A stretch of 64,000 nucleotides of DNA, taken from the NCBI GenBank assembly GCA_030737835.1, contig CM060848.1, positions 16,144,804 through 16,208,803 on the forward strand. The letters are read 5' to 3'. The DNA is from Acorus gramineus (lineage: Eukaryota; Streptophyta; Magnoliopsida; Acorales; Acoraceae). This document shows positions 10,501 through 23,956 of the stretch, in pieces (positions within the stretch are counted from its first letter, which is position 1; every line of letters starts with the position of its first letter). A program made the position numbers and the translations under genes. The notes under the pieces are model-generated. The model was not told the DNA's origin, ran no database searches, and saw only the letters and a list, made by a program, of their open reading frames with translations.

Positions 10501-12940
10501 GGGTTTTTCTTTTTGTTGATGTATGATTGTTCTCAGATCACATTATCCCACAGCAAATGACTTTGGGTCAGAAATCATTCCAATGGCTGCTAAGGAGTAC
10601 AATGTGCGGGTAATGCATTTCTTATATACATATATACACACTCCATGCTTGTATATAATTAATGTACACAAAAAATAGCATACGTATACAAGCACACTCT
10701 CACACATGGTCTATAAATTGGTTGCTTTTGTGCTTAGCCTAAAAGCAAAAAACTTCCTTCATGCATCAGACTTCCTTTCCAGTGCTTGCTTAGAAAATTA
10801 TGATTGGTTTCACATTACTGATAAATTCTAGTTTTATCCAAGTGGAGAAATGAAGCTAAGTAATAAATTTGTTTTGTGGTGTTTTTTTTTTTTTTTTATG
10901 ATAGGCTTATTTATTCAATGGATACTGGGAGGATGTTGGAACCATAAAATCATTTTTTGATGCAAATCTGGCTCTCACTGATCAGGTGGTTGTCTTGTTC
11001 AACTGTCGCCCTTTTTTTTAGCCTTTTTTGTACTGTGTTCCTGTAAACTAATATATCTCATCTTCTTCTATGAAGCGTCCCAAATTCCACTTTTATGATC
11101 CCTCAAAGCCGATCTTCACATCTCCACGTTTTCTACCACCCACAAAAATAGAAAAGTGCCGGGTATGATCACATATTATATCTCTTCTTATGGTTAGCTA
11201 TTTTCTGATGATAAAAATAAAAATGTTTTTTTTAATCTTTTCTCCAGGTATTGAACTCTATAATTTCACATGGGTGTTTCCTACATGAATGCAGTTTTAA
11301 GCGCTCTATAATTGGAGTTCGCTCAAGAATAGACTCTGGTTCTGAGATTAAGGTGACTTGTGTATACTTGTCTTTAGTTTGAGTTTCCTAAGTCTAGGTA
11401 AAGTTAGATTTCATTTCTTTTGAGCTATAATTTGCAGCATGGTGCACAATATAAAAACAGAAGCCAACTCTTGAGAGCTAAATATTTTTATGAACAAAGT
11501 TTAACAAAACAATTTCTGGGATCAGTTTATGGACGTATAAATTGACCACTTTGGAGTGCAGTTAATAGTCATGCATGACATTTGTGTAACCATGCCTGTA
11601 TTGTTAGAGGAGGAGAATCATAGACTGATTCTCTCATCAACATGGATCCTTGTGAGTTTGGGGGTTGGAGTGTGAGCGAAAGAGAAGCCTCCATCCACAA
11701 CATTAAAAGATTTTCTGGTCTGCTTTCTAGTTGATATTGCATTAAACTTCTTTCCTCTAAATCATCACATCTGTTATTAGCCAAAGTTGATGTGTGTGTG
11801 TGTGTGTGCAAAACAGGGAAAGGTGCTTATTTTCCTTCAATTGACTATAAGGATTTGCAGCGTTTTCTTGCTTCAGTGATGAAGTAACCTGTATCGTAGA
11901 ATGAAAGTGAAATTGGTCTATATAAGTCAATGCCCATAGTTTCCTGAAATTTTATTTTTTTTATTTGTCTTACAAATGCCAAAGAGGGTAAATATTCATT
12001 TTTTAGTTAACACTCTTCAGTGGTGTGGAAGTTCTATTTTTTGGGAAGCCACGATTATAGTAGGGCTGACAGTTTTCAATGAAAATCTGTCTTAGGATAC
12101 CGTGATGATGGGTGCTGATTATTATCAAACTGAAGCGGAGAGAGCATCTATTCTGGCTGAGGGGAAAGTTCCAATTGGCATTGGAAGAAACACCATAATT
12201 AGGTAAGTGTGGTAGAGTTATCTTTGAAGGAAGCACTTATTAAATGATATGTTGATCCTAAGACGATAACATCTTGCAGGAGATGTATCATTGACAAAAA
12301 TGCTAAAATTGGACATGATGTGGTCATCACAAATGCTGATGTAAGTTTCTTATTTCTACCATGCAAGAATTGATGCAATTGCATCTTTTCTTATGAATTG
12401 AATGATGCCAACTTATTATTTGGTTTTCTGTTTTTATGATGATTTGATCTCACTTGGCCAGTAGGGCTGTTGAAGATTATTTTTTGTTACATTGATTGGG
12501 GCTGTATTTGTATCACATAATGTTCCGAATATAAGTTTAGCTAAGGTCAACTTAAATGCCATACAGAATTTGTAGATCCAACTTCTGAATTCACAAACTG
12601 CAGTGCATATTAAGGATAACAGCAATAGTGTCAACACATTGGTTTCCCCATTTTTGACAATTATCTCAATGTATTAGAACTAGGTGAACACATTGGTTGA
12701 ATTGAAATGCTTTAAGACTAACAGAAACTATGCTTCTTTCTTCTTTCCATAAATGTTTACCTTTTTATTGTTACTCCTATGTAGTTTAAATTAATTGAAG
12801 ATCTCAAGAGAATCTCATACCACCATATGCAAATGCAGAAAGTTGACGAAGCGGAGAGACCTTCAGAGGGTTTCTATATACACTCTAGGATCACAATAGT
12901 GTTGAAGAATGCGACTATCACAGATGGAACCGTCATTTGA
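7600..12940 (+). CDS. APL: Glucose-1-phosphate adenylyltransferase (AGPase) large subunit, plastidial
   Basis: This is the regulatory subunit of the enzyme making ADP-glucose from glucose-1-phosphate and ATP, the committed step of starch synthesis in plastids. Fifteen exons: 7600-7818, 8001-8123, 8887-9060, 9290-9382, 9594-9677, 9774-9829, 9925-10018, 10155-10267, 10537-10609, 10905-10985, 11076-11162, 11248-11352, 12096-12202, 12280-12340, 12839-12940. They join in frame to 523 residues, a normal length. Residues 1 to about 70 are a Ser/Arg-rich plastid transit peptide. The nucleotidyl-transferase loop GGGAGTRL is at 96-103, followed by [20 protein letters not shown]. The C-terminal part is the left-handed beta-helix and ends [16 protein letters not shown], typical of large subunits (small subunits end in a GTII-type tail). 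The ATG at 7600 is chosen because it opens the transit peptide. No disabling change was seen. The isoform was not assigned. Confidence 0.96.
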
Positions 12941-13140
12941 GGCTGTGATCTTATTTGGCTCATTTCATTGTATACTATATCATCCTTAATTTCTTGTGCT
13001 GTTCTGTAAAACAGAGTTGTGTAAATATAATCTCTAGTTGTAATACAACTGTAGGAAGCAAAGAAGAAAAATAAAAAAGAGAGACCAGCGCGTCCAATTT
13101 CCTTCCATACATGAGGAATAAATGCAGCACCAGGTATTTT
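12941..13140. other. Probable 3' flank of the AGPase gene
   Basis: AT-rich sequence directly after the stop codon and before the proposed CACTA-like border. No further gene was seen. Confidence 0.4.
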
Positions 13141-13142
13141 AG

Positions 13143-16100
13143 CTGTTACACAACCAAAAAAACGGAGTTTTGGTGACGGACCATATACAACTTTGGCGAG
13201 GGCTCTTATTCGTCGCTGATTAGCAATGGATGTAGTCCATCGCAATGTGCGTCATCAAAGTAAACAAATTCAAAAGGGCAGTTTGACTCGGTCCATTTTA
13301 ACATTTTAACGTGGTTTCAAGGTTGAGTGGGAGTGGGTCGAAACCCTTGATGCACCCCTTCTTCCTTCTTTACCTTCCCTGCTGCCGTTGCAAAGCTCCC
13401 GCCGTCTCCATCAAGTAGCCCCACTTCCACGGCCCGCCTCTATTGCAGCCCCCGTCCTGCCGTCTCCATCGGCAACCTCTCTCTCTATCTATCTATCTTC
13501 CCGTTTTGTTGTTTCTTTTCAATATTTTTGGGGGAAAATTGGGTTTAATTTGGGTTTCATTTCATGGATTGATTGAAAGTGTAATTGGTTTGTTGTTTTA
13601 CAGGTTCTATAATTTGGGGAGAATTTTTTTTTTTTTTTTTTTGCGGGGGGAGGGGGAGGGGGAGGGGGAGGGGGGGGGGAGAAATTCATTGAGGATTTTG
13701 AAAATGGATTTTGATGGATGTCTTATTTTAAACAATTGAATCAGAGGTATTGTGATATGCCAGTGGATATTCTTTTGATGTTTTGTATTCCTAATTGTTT
13801 TCTCCTTTTATTGTAAGCATTTGATCCTTCTCATCTATGACCATTCAGAATTCATGCCTCAACTCATCTCATACTTCTGTTTTTGTGACTCAGGTTTATC
13901 AGGTCAGGTGGCCATCAAGTTGTCCTTTCTCCCATTCAAATACAGATAGGATTGTGTATGGATCTTTTTTTATATGCAAAAAATAGATTCACCAATGTAC
14001 ATTAGATTTTTTTTCCTCCCATGAGTTTTTCACACCATATATTCAGTGACTAAATTACATTTATAAGTAGTATTACATATCCACATTTTTCTTCTTCAGG
14101 GTATCTTGTTTCCTTCATATTGTGTTCATTCTCACAATTATGTACAGATAGGATTGTATATGGATTTTCTTTTATACACAAATAAGGCATCATAGGTGTA
14201 TGGATATTTTTTAGTATTTCCAGGTATTATTATTAGATTTACTGTTGAGATATCAATATTGCTCAATCAAACAAATTTTACTCTTGGTGGTGTAATGTGC
14301 AGGTTGATGGATCACCTGAAAGACATGATGAGGCATGATAACAAGTTTTATTGTCTTTTTCAGTCTCCATCTCTTTTTGGAAGAAAAAAAAATGCCATCT
14401 GTTGCAACTTTTATCTAGGTAATAGCTTTTGGCCTGTTTTGTAATTCTTGTATGCCTTTTTTATTTTATTTCTACTAAATTAAAAATATCATACAATTTA
14501 TGATCTGATAAAAATGAGAGAACAATGAGGAGAAGCATTAGAGGTTCATGAGGTGGTTTCATTTTTGTCTTACACAGGGATGGTTTCTTCTCTTTCTTTT
14601 TTTTTTCTCAAGCAAAGATATCAAGAGAGGATGAGTGATGAGTGACCTTGATTTTGATTTCCCACTTACTCATTTTTTAATCATATTTTGTATTAATTTT
14701 TAGTCACACTCACTTGAAAAGTTCATTTAAAAATCCATTTCATCACAATATAAGTTGAATTCCAGTTTTGAACATGACAGAGGTCCTTTAGTTTTTGTTT
14801 CTTCAAACTATTCTACAATTCTGCTATTGATATGCATTTGCCTTCCATGGTTTTTCATAGCATTCGAGATACGTGGATCCACTTAACATAATTCCAATGC
14901 ATGCTCTGCTTTACCGCTATATTCGTTGGCAATAACAGGAGCTCTCTGAAATGGGTTCAAGACGAATTCCATAAGATAGACAACTATGCAACAAAATTAA
15001 CCTTTATAATTGCACTGGAACCTATGAAAACACCGGAGCACCCACATATTTTTAGTGATAAAATGACTTTGGGTTGTTTATATACAAACTGTCATTTTAT
15101 ATGCTGTATTTTGTTGATAGCTTGAAGTGTGAGAGGTAGAGTTTTAAGTATATATAATTTTTTTCCTTTGAATAGATATAGATAAATGAGACACTAGTTT
15201 AATGACTAGTAAAACCATTGACCTAATAAATCATAGCGGAAGAATTGATATAGTTGCGTCAATATTAAGGAAAAGTGTGTTTTGAACTGTGCATCAAATG
15301 ATGGATCTAAAAGAGAACTTTATGGGAGTTGTTATGGGTGCTTAATGATGAGGCTCTGTTTTTATGGTTGTTTAATGAGTGAACTTATGACTTGTATTTC
15401 CCTTGCACATTATTTTTTAGGATACCATGATAATTTTTAAAATATATATATTTGATTTACTATCTCTTTTTTACAGGTTCTTTAATCTTTTGTGTGTGAG
15501 TATATAAAGGCACCACTTGGCAAATGTAAAAGAAAGAAGTGAAAATCAATCAAATGATTGGAAGAATTTTATACATTAGTTAGTTAAACTTTGTATGTAT
15601 AAAGAGGATCACCATTTATTCTAAGTGAGAGTATTTTATTGTTGAACTTTTTTTTATTGTTCATGTGTGATTTGACTTATAATATTTGTTTTATGAAATT
15701 ACGTTCTATTTATGATCAAATGAATCGAATGAGAATGAATATTTAAATTCATGTTGAATTTAATTGAATGATTTGGCTTTTCAAAATTTTTGGAGATATA
15801 GATTTTGATAATAATAAAAAAATGGACTATCAAATTATACAGGTTTTGTGAAATTTTTGTCGACGGATTCTGTCCGTCGCTAAAAGATCAATGGTGACAA
15901 TTTTACACCTTCAAAGAAACATAGACAATATCCGTCGCTAATAGAAACAACGACGGTAATTATCTGTCGCTAATGGCTATATAGTCTGTCACTAATGCAG
16001 GAATAGTGATGGATTTAATCCGTCGCTCAATATAGAAACAGCGACGGACTTAATCCGTCGCAGACCGTTTCGTGACGCCATTAACGCCAACTCCGTCGTG

Positions 16101-16157
16101 GAAACTCTACAGCGACGGATTAAGTCCGTCGGAAAAAGTCAAATTTCTCGTTGTGTT
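13143..16157. mobile_element. Putative CACTA-like (En/Spm) non-autonomous element
   Basis: The right end (about 15850-16157) is packed with inverted and direct subterminal motifs of the GCGACGGA...TCCGTCGC type, e.g. CAGCGACGGATTAAGTCCGT, as in CACTA elements. Its reverse-complemented tip reads TAACACAACGAGAAATTTGA. On the left, about 13143-13260, a decayed counterpart reads TTACACAACCAAAAAAACGG and then GACGGACC, CGTCGCTGATTAGC and GATGGATGTAGTCCATCGC. If the two ends belong together, the element spans 3 kb. The interior holds a pyrimidine-rich leader-like stretch (13340-13500), a G-rich run and no convincing coding sequence. The pairing of the ends is inference; the right end alone is firm. 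Confidence 0.5.
13644..13681. repeat. G-run tract (GGGGGA repeats), quadruplex-prone
   Basis: Successive runs of five or more G separated by single A, directly after an 18-base T-run. At least four G-runs lie within 38 bp, which matches the simple G-quadruplex pattern on the + strand. Confidence 0.7.
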
Positions 16158-16307
16158 AGGATCCTTTAGTTTCTTGGTGACTTCTTTGATTTTCAAAATT
16201 AGGGGACTAGCAGCTTAGTTGGTGATTTTTATGCCCCTTGTCTCTGTTTTTTATTCCCCTGAATTTGCATTAACAGCTTCTTCAACTTTCTGCGCAAGGA
16301 GAGATAA

Positions 16308-17893
<1,586 letters not shown>

Positions 17894-17944
17894 TGTTTGC
17901 TGGAACTCTTGGAAGCTAAGAGAGGAGGTGCTGGTTTGTTTATG

Positions 17945-17952
17945 CTATATAG
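17945..17952 (-). promoter_or_regulatory. TATA box of mannanase pseudogene A
   Basis: CTATATAG on the minus strand, about 52 bp before the start codon, a plausible spacing for a short 5' leader. It suggests the promoter core outlived the coding sequence. Confidence 0.45.
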
Positions 17953-18384
17953 GGAGAGGTGGATATATGAAGTGCAATAAATATGAGGAAGGTGGAGTGA
18001 AAAATGTAAGAAGGGTGGTGAAAGATGGCACACTTCGTTTTACTGCTGTGCATTAGGGCAACTTGCGTTTCAGTTTTGGTGTCAAATTGTCAAACCAAAG
18101 CTTCTCGATCTGCATGCTCTGGCTTTAATGCAGATAGAAAACAACAAACGCTTGGTGGGCTTTGGCTTAGTTCAAATTAAGTTTGCCGGCCAAGAGAGCC
18201 GGCGAACTGGATGCTGTTACCCTCTTTGCATGTTATCCTATTTAATCGTCCAACAGGCTCGTGACCGTTTGATTTTATCATTAAAAATCATTATTTAAAT
18301 ATATGAGTGTGCATATTAAAATCGTAAAAAGCAAAATGCATGAAAACTATAAAAAAAAAATTGAACATATATATATATATGCAT
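17953..18384. other. Upstream flank of mannanase A, no gene
   Basis: No coding signal was seen; it ends in a short TA tract at about 18368-18380 next to the inverted-repeat element that follows. Confidence 0.5.
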
Positions 18385-18801
18385 GGCAATTTGCACAAAT
18401 AGTCCTCTCACACCAAATATTTGTAGAAATAGCCCCCATCTAATATTTGCAAAAAGCTTGTTCCGTTGACCCGCTCAGCACTATCAAGTCAGCGCTGGCC
18501 CTTTTTTTTTCTACTAGAGACGTGCTATATATGTAATTTCATATAATTAAAATTTTAATCTTATCTATTGAGATTGATATAAAATTCAAAATATTGTTTC
18601 AATCTTATCTGATTTTATTTTAATTTGATAACAAATATACGTAAAAAAAATATAAGAGGGAAAGGAAGATATATAAGAGGGAAAAGAAGCAACGCTAATG
18701 TGACAGTACTAATCGGGTGGACAGACTAGTTTTTACAAATATTGAATGGGGGCTATTTCTGCAAATATTCAATGTAAGGGGGGCTATTTCTGCAAATTGG
18801 C
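18385..18801. mobile_element. Inverted-repeat MITE with about 95-bp arms
   Basis: The left arm starts GGCAATTTGCACAAATAG and the reverse-complemented right arm starts GGCCAATTTGCAGAAATAG. Both contain AATATTTG(T/C)AGAAATAGCCCCC-like blocks in tandem. The core is AT-rich and has no gene. The flanks are TA repeats, so the target duplication cannot be called. The long arms suggest a Mutator-like MITE. Confidence 0.65.
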
Positions 18802-19994
18802 CATATATATATTGATCACATATTCCAAAGTGATGTCTCGGATCCATCTATTATTAGAACAGTTAGCAAACATTATATTACAAGACCATTTCTTGCTCAT
18901 TCTAAATTTAAATTAGTTCCTTCTAATTTTTTACACCCACATGCTTAACTGATCCGACGAGTCCATGATCAAGTCCTGATATCTGGCGAGAGTTCAAAGT
19001 TATGATGTTGGCGGTGGAGGGCTGCTCAGACATTATGACCTCGTATCCACCCCTATAGTTATCCATCCCTTCCACCAGTAGCTGCCAGAAGAGAGCGCCC
19101 GCGCACGGCCCCCCACCTCTAGCGCATCCATACACAACGTTGTATACACTGTTAAACATCCTGTCCCTCTGTCCCGTCTCGTAATGCCCCAGCTTCGACG
19201 ACCTCCCGAACTCTGTCACCACGATCGGTTTTCTCAGGATCCAACTCGGGTCGTCGATGTGCGAGCGCAACCAGTTTTGGAGGAAGTTCATCTGTCACTC
19301 TTCATCCGCCCCCGGAGTCCTGCATGTAATCCCCAACAAAGAAAAATATTAAAAATATATATGTCTAAGCTTTGCAGGTCGTCGTACAATATTAATTACA
19401 TATATACCACTGATCAGGGTAGGCGTGGATGGTGATGAAGTCTATATATATCCTCGACTTGATGGTTGGTGATGTAGTCGGTGCCGACCAGGAAACCAGG
19501 GTCGATTTTAAACTTCTCCGGCGTAGATGGTCCATAGAACCCTTCCAGCCCGACTTCAAGCAGGTGGTTACTATCCAAGGACTTGACATACTTAGCCATG
19601 ATTGAGATCCAATCCTGCATTATATATATGCCATAAAATCGGTGTCAGTAACATACACACTACTACCACTATACTAGCTAGAGCAATGGCATATTGGTAT
19701 ATATGGTTTGGTACTTTGGTAGTAATTATACTAACTAGGGTACGTTGATAACGACTGAAATTTAAAATGGAAAAAAAAAAAAATTAAAAAATTAAAAAAT
19801 ACTACCTGGATGGTTTTTCCAGAGGGGTCGGTTGGGCACCTGGGCTCGTTCATGAGCATCCATGCAAAGATGGTGGGATCGTCCCTGTACGTGACGTTAG
19901 TGATGGTGTTCGCCCGAGTTATCACCGTCTGATAGCACATCCAAAACGCTGTCATCATAAATAAATATGGTACATTCCACAAATAACTACACGG

Positions 19995-20440
19995 CAATTT
20001 CTATTTTTGACCCTAATACTTTCTTTAATTTCACGACTGGTTTAAATCAGTTTAAATTACAAAATTGATCAAAGAGTTAGTTTGATCAGGTCAACACTAT
20101 TAAGTTGATCAAGATTTTTTTTTTCTTTTTTTTTATGAAGGAGACCTGATTTTCTTTCACCTCTTGGGAAATCAAGTCTCATCTTAAATTTCAATTTTAA
20201 ATTTTAAATTTTTTTATGAGATTAAATTTTAAATATTAATTAAATTTCAAAAAAATTAAATCTTATTTTAATTTTAAATTTTGAATTTTATCTTAATTTT
20301 AAATTTTTTTTTTGTTTTTAAAGATAAATATGTTTGATAAAGATTTTTATGAATACGATAAATCTTTAGAATAGGTGGGTTTTTGAAAGCCCCCTTATTT
20401 ATAATCTTAATTAACAGCTTGTCTTAATGTTTTTTTAATC
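19995..20440. mobile_element. AT-rich insertion in intron 2 of mannanase B
   Basis: The segment begins near GGCAATTTCTATTTTTGACC and continues with many TTTTAAATTTTAAATT blocks like those in the Mutator-like element at 701-1975. It is absent from the matching intron of mannanase C. The right border is unclear. The internal tandem duplication starts inside it. Calling it a transposon is inference. Confidence 0.35.
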
Positions 20441-21082
20441 AATTCCAGTTTCTCTGGCACTATAATCTATATATTTTAAATTAAAAGTTGTAGACATGAT
20501 CGGACCTCCTTAGATCAGACTGCAGTCAACTCTCGTACTAAAAGTCCAAGATGCAAAAAAATAAAATGAAACTATATGGTGCATAGAGAGAGAGAGATAT
20601 AACATACCCTAACATGGTCCCTATAGAAACCTCGGACGACTTCGCTTCTATAAAAATCATCATCGGAGCTCAATTGTTCCCCACGATCCTTCACCCACTG
20701 CACGTACACCCTTCTCTCAGCATAATATCAGATGTACTCCAAATCCTTTCGCCTCCGATATCACAAAGTCCAAACCCTTCAAACATATCGTATATACAAA
20801 ATATAAGGTGTATATATATGTGTGTACACAAGTTCAGATTATACAAACAAACAAATCACATGAAAACATGCATTTATGTCTCAGCTCGTACGTACCCTGA
20901 ACATGTCCTCATCGTATTTGCCAGGCGATAACTGAAGAGGCTGACCGCCCCCACCGCAGGTAGCCCAGGTCCTGACTATGGACATGCCCGGCTCTGTTGC
21001 GTGTTTGAAGGCATCGGTCACCAGATGTCTCTGTGTGGGATCAGAGGCCCTGTCTAGGAGCCAATACGCGTTGAACCCGTTT
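20171..21082. repeat. Tandem duplication within mannanase B, copy 1 (912 bp)
   Basis: It runs from ATCAAGTCTC in the intron 2 insertion through exon 2 and intron 1 into the middle of exon 1, stopping at TTGAACCCGTTT. By eye it differs from copy 2 at three single bases plus one 7-bp length difference, so the event is very recent. The junction at 21082/21083 joins mid exon 1 straight to intron 2 sequence. Confidence 0.95.
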
Positions 21083-22001
21083 ATCAAGTCTCATCTTAAA
21101 TTTCAATTTTAAATTTTAAATTTTTTTATGAGATTAAATTTTAAATATTAATTAAATTTCAAAAAAATTAAATCTTATTCTAATTTTAAATTTTGAATTT
21201 TATCTTAATTTTAAATTTTAAATTTTTTTTTTGTTTTTAAAGATAAATATGTTTGATAAAGATTTTTATGAATACGATGAATCTTTAGAATAGGTGGGTT
21301 TTTGAAAGCCCCCTTATTTATAATCTTAATTAACAGCTTGTCTTAATGGTTTTTTAATCAATTCCAGTTTCTCTGGCACTATAATCTATATATTTTAAAT
21401 TAAAAGTTGTAGACATGATCGGACCTCCTTAGATCAGACTGCAGTCAACTCTCGTACTAAAAGTCCAAGATGCAAAAAAATAAAATGAAACTATATGGTG
21501 CATAGAGAGAGAGAGATATAACATACCCTAACATGGTCCCTATAGAAACCTCGGACGACTTCGCTTCTATAAAAATCATCATCGGAGCTCAATTGTTCCC
21601 CACGATCCTTCACCCACTGCACGTACACCCTTCTCTCAGCATAATATCAGATGTACTCCAAATCCTTTCGCCTCCGATATCACAAAGTCCAAACCCTTCA
21701 AACATATCGTATATACAAAATATAAGGTGTATATATATGTGTGTACACAAGTTCAGATTATACAAACAAACAAATCACATGAAAACATGCATTTATGTCT
21801 CAGCTCGTACGTACCCTGAACATGTCCTCATCGTATTTGCCAGGCGATAACTGAAGAGGCTGACCGCCCCCACCGCAGGTAGCCCAGGTCCTGACTATGG
21901 ACATGCCCGGCTCTGTTGCGTGTTTGAAGGCATCGGTCACCAGATGTCTCTGTGTGGGATCAGAGGCCCTGTCTAGGAGCCAATACGCGTTGAACCCGTT
22001 T
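21083..22001. repeat. Tandem duplication within mannanase B, copy 2 (919 bp)
   Basis: Direct copy of 20171-21082. Its right end is continuous with the true 5' part of exon 1 (signal peptide), so this is the parental arrangement on that side. The exon 2 deletion is present in both copies and therefore predates the duplication. Confidence 0.95.
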
Positions 22002-22141
22002 GAGTAGAAGGAGCGGCCATGGAGAACGAAATGGCTTCCACTAACTCTAACAAAGTCATCATCCCCAGCCACCAGCAGTGCATTCTGGCAGACCAAGAGG
22101 ATCAACAAGGCAATGACACAAAATCCAAGCCTCCCAAGCAT

Positions 22142-23956
22142 CTTAATTTGGATGATATATAATAAGAAGAGATAAGGAGATAGTGAGAGAGAGAGATAGA
22201 GAGAGAGAGAGGGAGAGAGACAAAAAAGAGGAAATCAATTGCTAGGATCTTCTCTTTGCTTCTGTGGGGATAGGAAGTGCTCATGTTGGGTCTTAAATAG
22301 AACCAATTCAGATGGACAATTGGAGTGAAAGATGTTACAACTGTGGCAAAAAGATGTCAATCCTTGTTTTACTTCTGGTGTTCAAACGCATAGATCAACT
22401 CTGCATCGGTTACAAATGCCCTCTTGTCTGCAGCTTGACTCTTCAATGCCAGAAGAGAACAAAAACACTGTGATAGATCTTGAGCAGGATAACCTAATCT
22501 AATGTGATAAGTATGAAGCCACTTGGATCATAAAAATCTATTCCGACACTCTCTTAATGATGATCAACCATCCTAATTGGCTACTTCCCCCACCAAACCC
22601 AATCCATACATATCCATTTCTCTTCCATTAATGTCCAGTGTAATAGGATGATATATGGACGAATTATGCGAGTATGTATGCGGCATTATTAATCAACTTG
22701 CTTTATATTGTTAATTATGAAGAGATATAAACATTATATTTATGCAACAATCATTGGTGGTGCAACACGGGGTGTGTTTTCCATCGACAAAATTTGCCTC
22801 ATCCTAAAAGAAATACGCTTAATTGTGCGATCGGGCTGACATGCGGCACAGGCTTGATTCTAGAGAGCCAATCCAAAGAAATGGAACTTAGAGATCTCGG
22901 TCGTGGTTCTGATCGCAACAACGCGTGTGTTTTAAATAATAGTAGCAGATTTGGAGGTTCATTAATTATCATTGGCCTTTTAAGAAAGTTAGATCATGTG
23001 TGATTAACTCAAAGTAAGAGATATAAACATATATCCGTCTTGTAATTACTTAGGGTGCTTTGTGCATGATGGAAAATGAAGGAAAATGAAGAAAAATAAA
23101 AAAATTTCCATTGGCCATTCAAAAAGCTAGCATTTGTGTCAAACAAGGAAAAGAAAAATTTTTCATCACTTTCCCTCTCTTATTTTATCTTATTAGAAAA
23201 AATGAGAAAAACTTTTTTTTTAATTTCCTATAGTTGACAATTTGAGAAGAAATGATTGAAAATTTTTTCACCATATGCACAAACACCATGAAAGTTGGTC
23301 AAAGAGAAAAAAAATTATTTTTCACTATTTTTTCTTTAACCTAAATTCCCTTACTTTTTTTTATTTTTCTTTTAAATTTGTATATAAACACACCTTTAGA
23401 GCAGTGTTTTTTTTCTTTTTTTGAAAAAAATAGGCACGTGTCACTGTCACATTCTTTGATGAAAGTGATATTATAGGTATGGAGAGGTGAAATGATGCAG
23501 AATGAAAAAACAAAAAAGTAACATGGGAAAAAGAAAAGGGAGCCGGACCTAAATCGTCGTAGATGGGGTATCTACCACGAATCTCTCCCGGTGCCTTGGT
23601 GAGTCTGAATTTTTCAAGTTTTTAAACATTGATAATATTACATAGGTTTCATGAGGTATTGAAATTCAAACAAAAAAAAAAAGAGCAATTTAATTATGCT
23701 GAAATGAAGCCACTCATTTAGAATTTCCATCCATGATTTCCTGACATGAAATCCATCACAAATGATATATTTGTTCCATTTCCATAATATTAATTTCCTA
23801 AAATAATAGGAGGATAGCTAGAACGGATACACCCCGTCTCAAAGTAGTAGTACAAGGACAAATCTCTTCATCAATAATGAAAACAAGCATTGCGAAAAGG
23901 TCATTGCCTCATAATTATTATATATATCTTAAGCTAGCGTGTAATTAACTTCAGCT
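22142..23956. other. Intergenic DNA between mannanase B and C
   Basis: A GA/CT microsatellite lies near 22182-22219 in the leader or promoter of B. An AT-rich stretch at 23050-23398 with loosely matching ends (AGGGTGCTTTG and, inverted, AAGGTGTGTTT) may be a hAT-like MITE remnant. No gene was seen. Confidence 0.5.

Larger units (their letters stand above)
18923..22141 (-). pseudogene. Endo-beta-mannanase pseudogene B (GH5_7) with internal duplication
   Basis: Exons: 1 21815-22141, 2 21527-21695, 3 19806-19928, 4 19408-19614, 5 18923-19319, plus a second partial exon 1 (20896-21082) and second exon 2 (20608-20776) from the tandem duplication. Exon 1 gives a signal peptide and FVRVSGSHFVLHGRSFYSNG without lesions. 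Exon 3 keeps the acid/base motif MNEPRC and exon 5 keeps the nucleophile motif VTEFG. Lesions: exon 2 is 26 bp shorter than in gene D (169 against 195), losing the SLVNN region and the frame, in both duplicates; exon 4 has a 4-bp TATA insertion before [12 protein letters not shown]; exon 5 has an in-frame TGA at 19295-19297. A TATA-like CTATTTAAG lies near 22292-22300. B probably decayed later than A. Confidence 0.92.

Noticed and set aside
13388-13739. Two overlapping small frames rich in Ser/Pro
   Set aside because: No family match; the stretch looks like a leader or transposon interior rather than a coding exon.
20614-21850. Identical 105-residue frames on + at 20614-20931 and 21533-21850
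   Set aside because: They are antisense to exon 2 and intron 1 of mannanase B and are identical only because of the tandem duplication.
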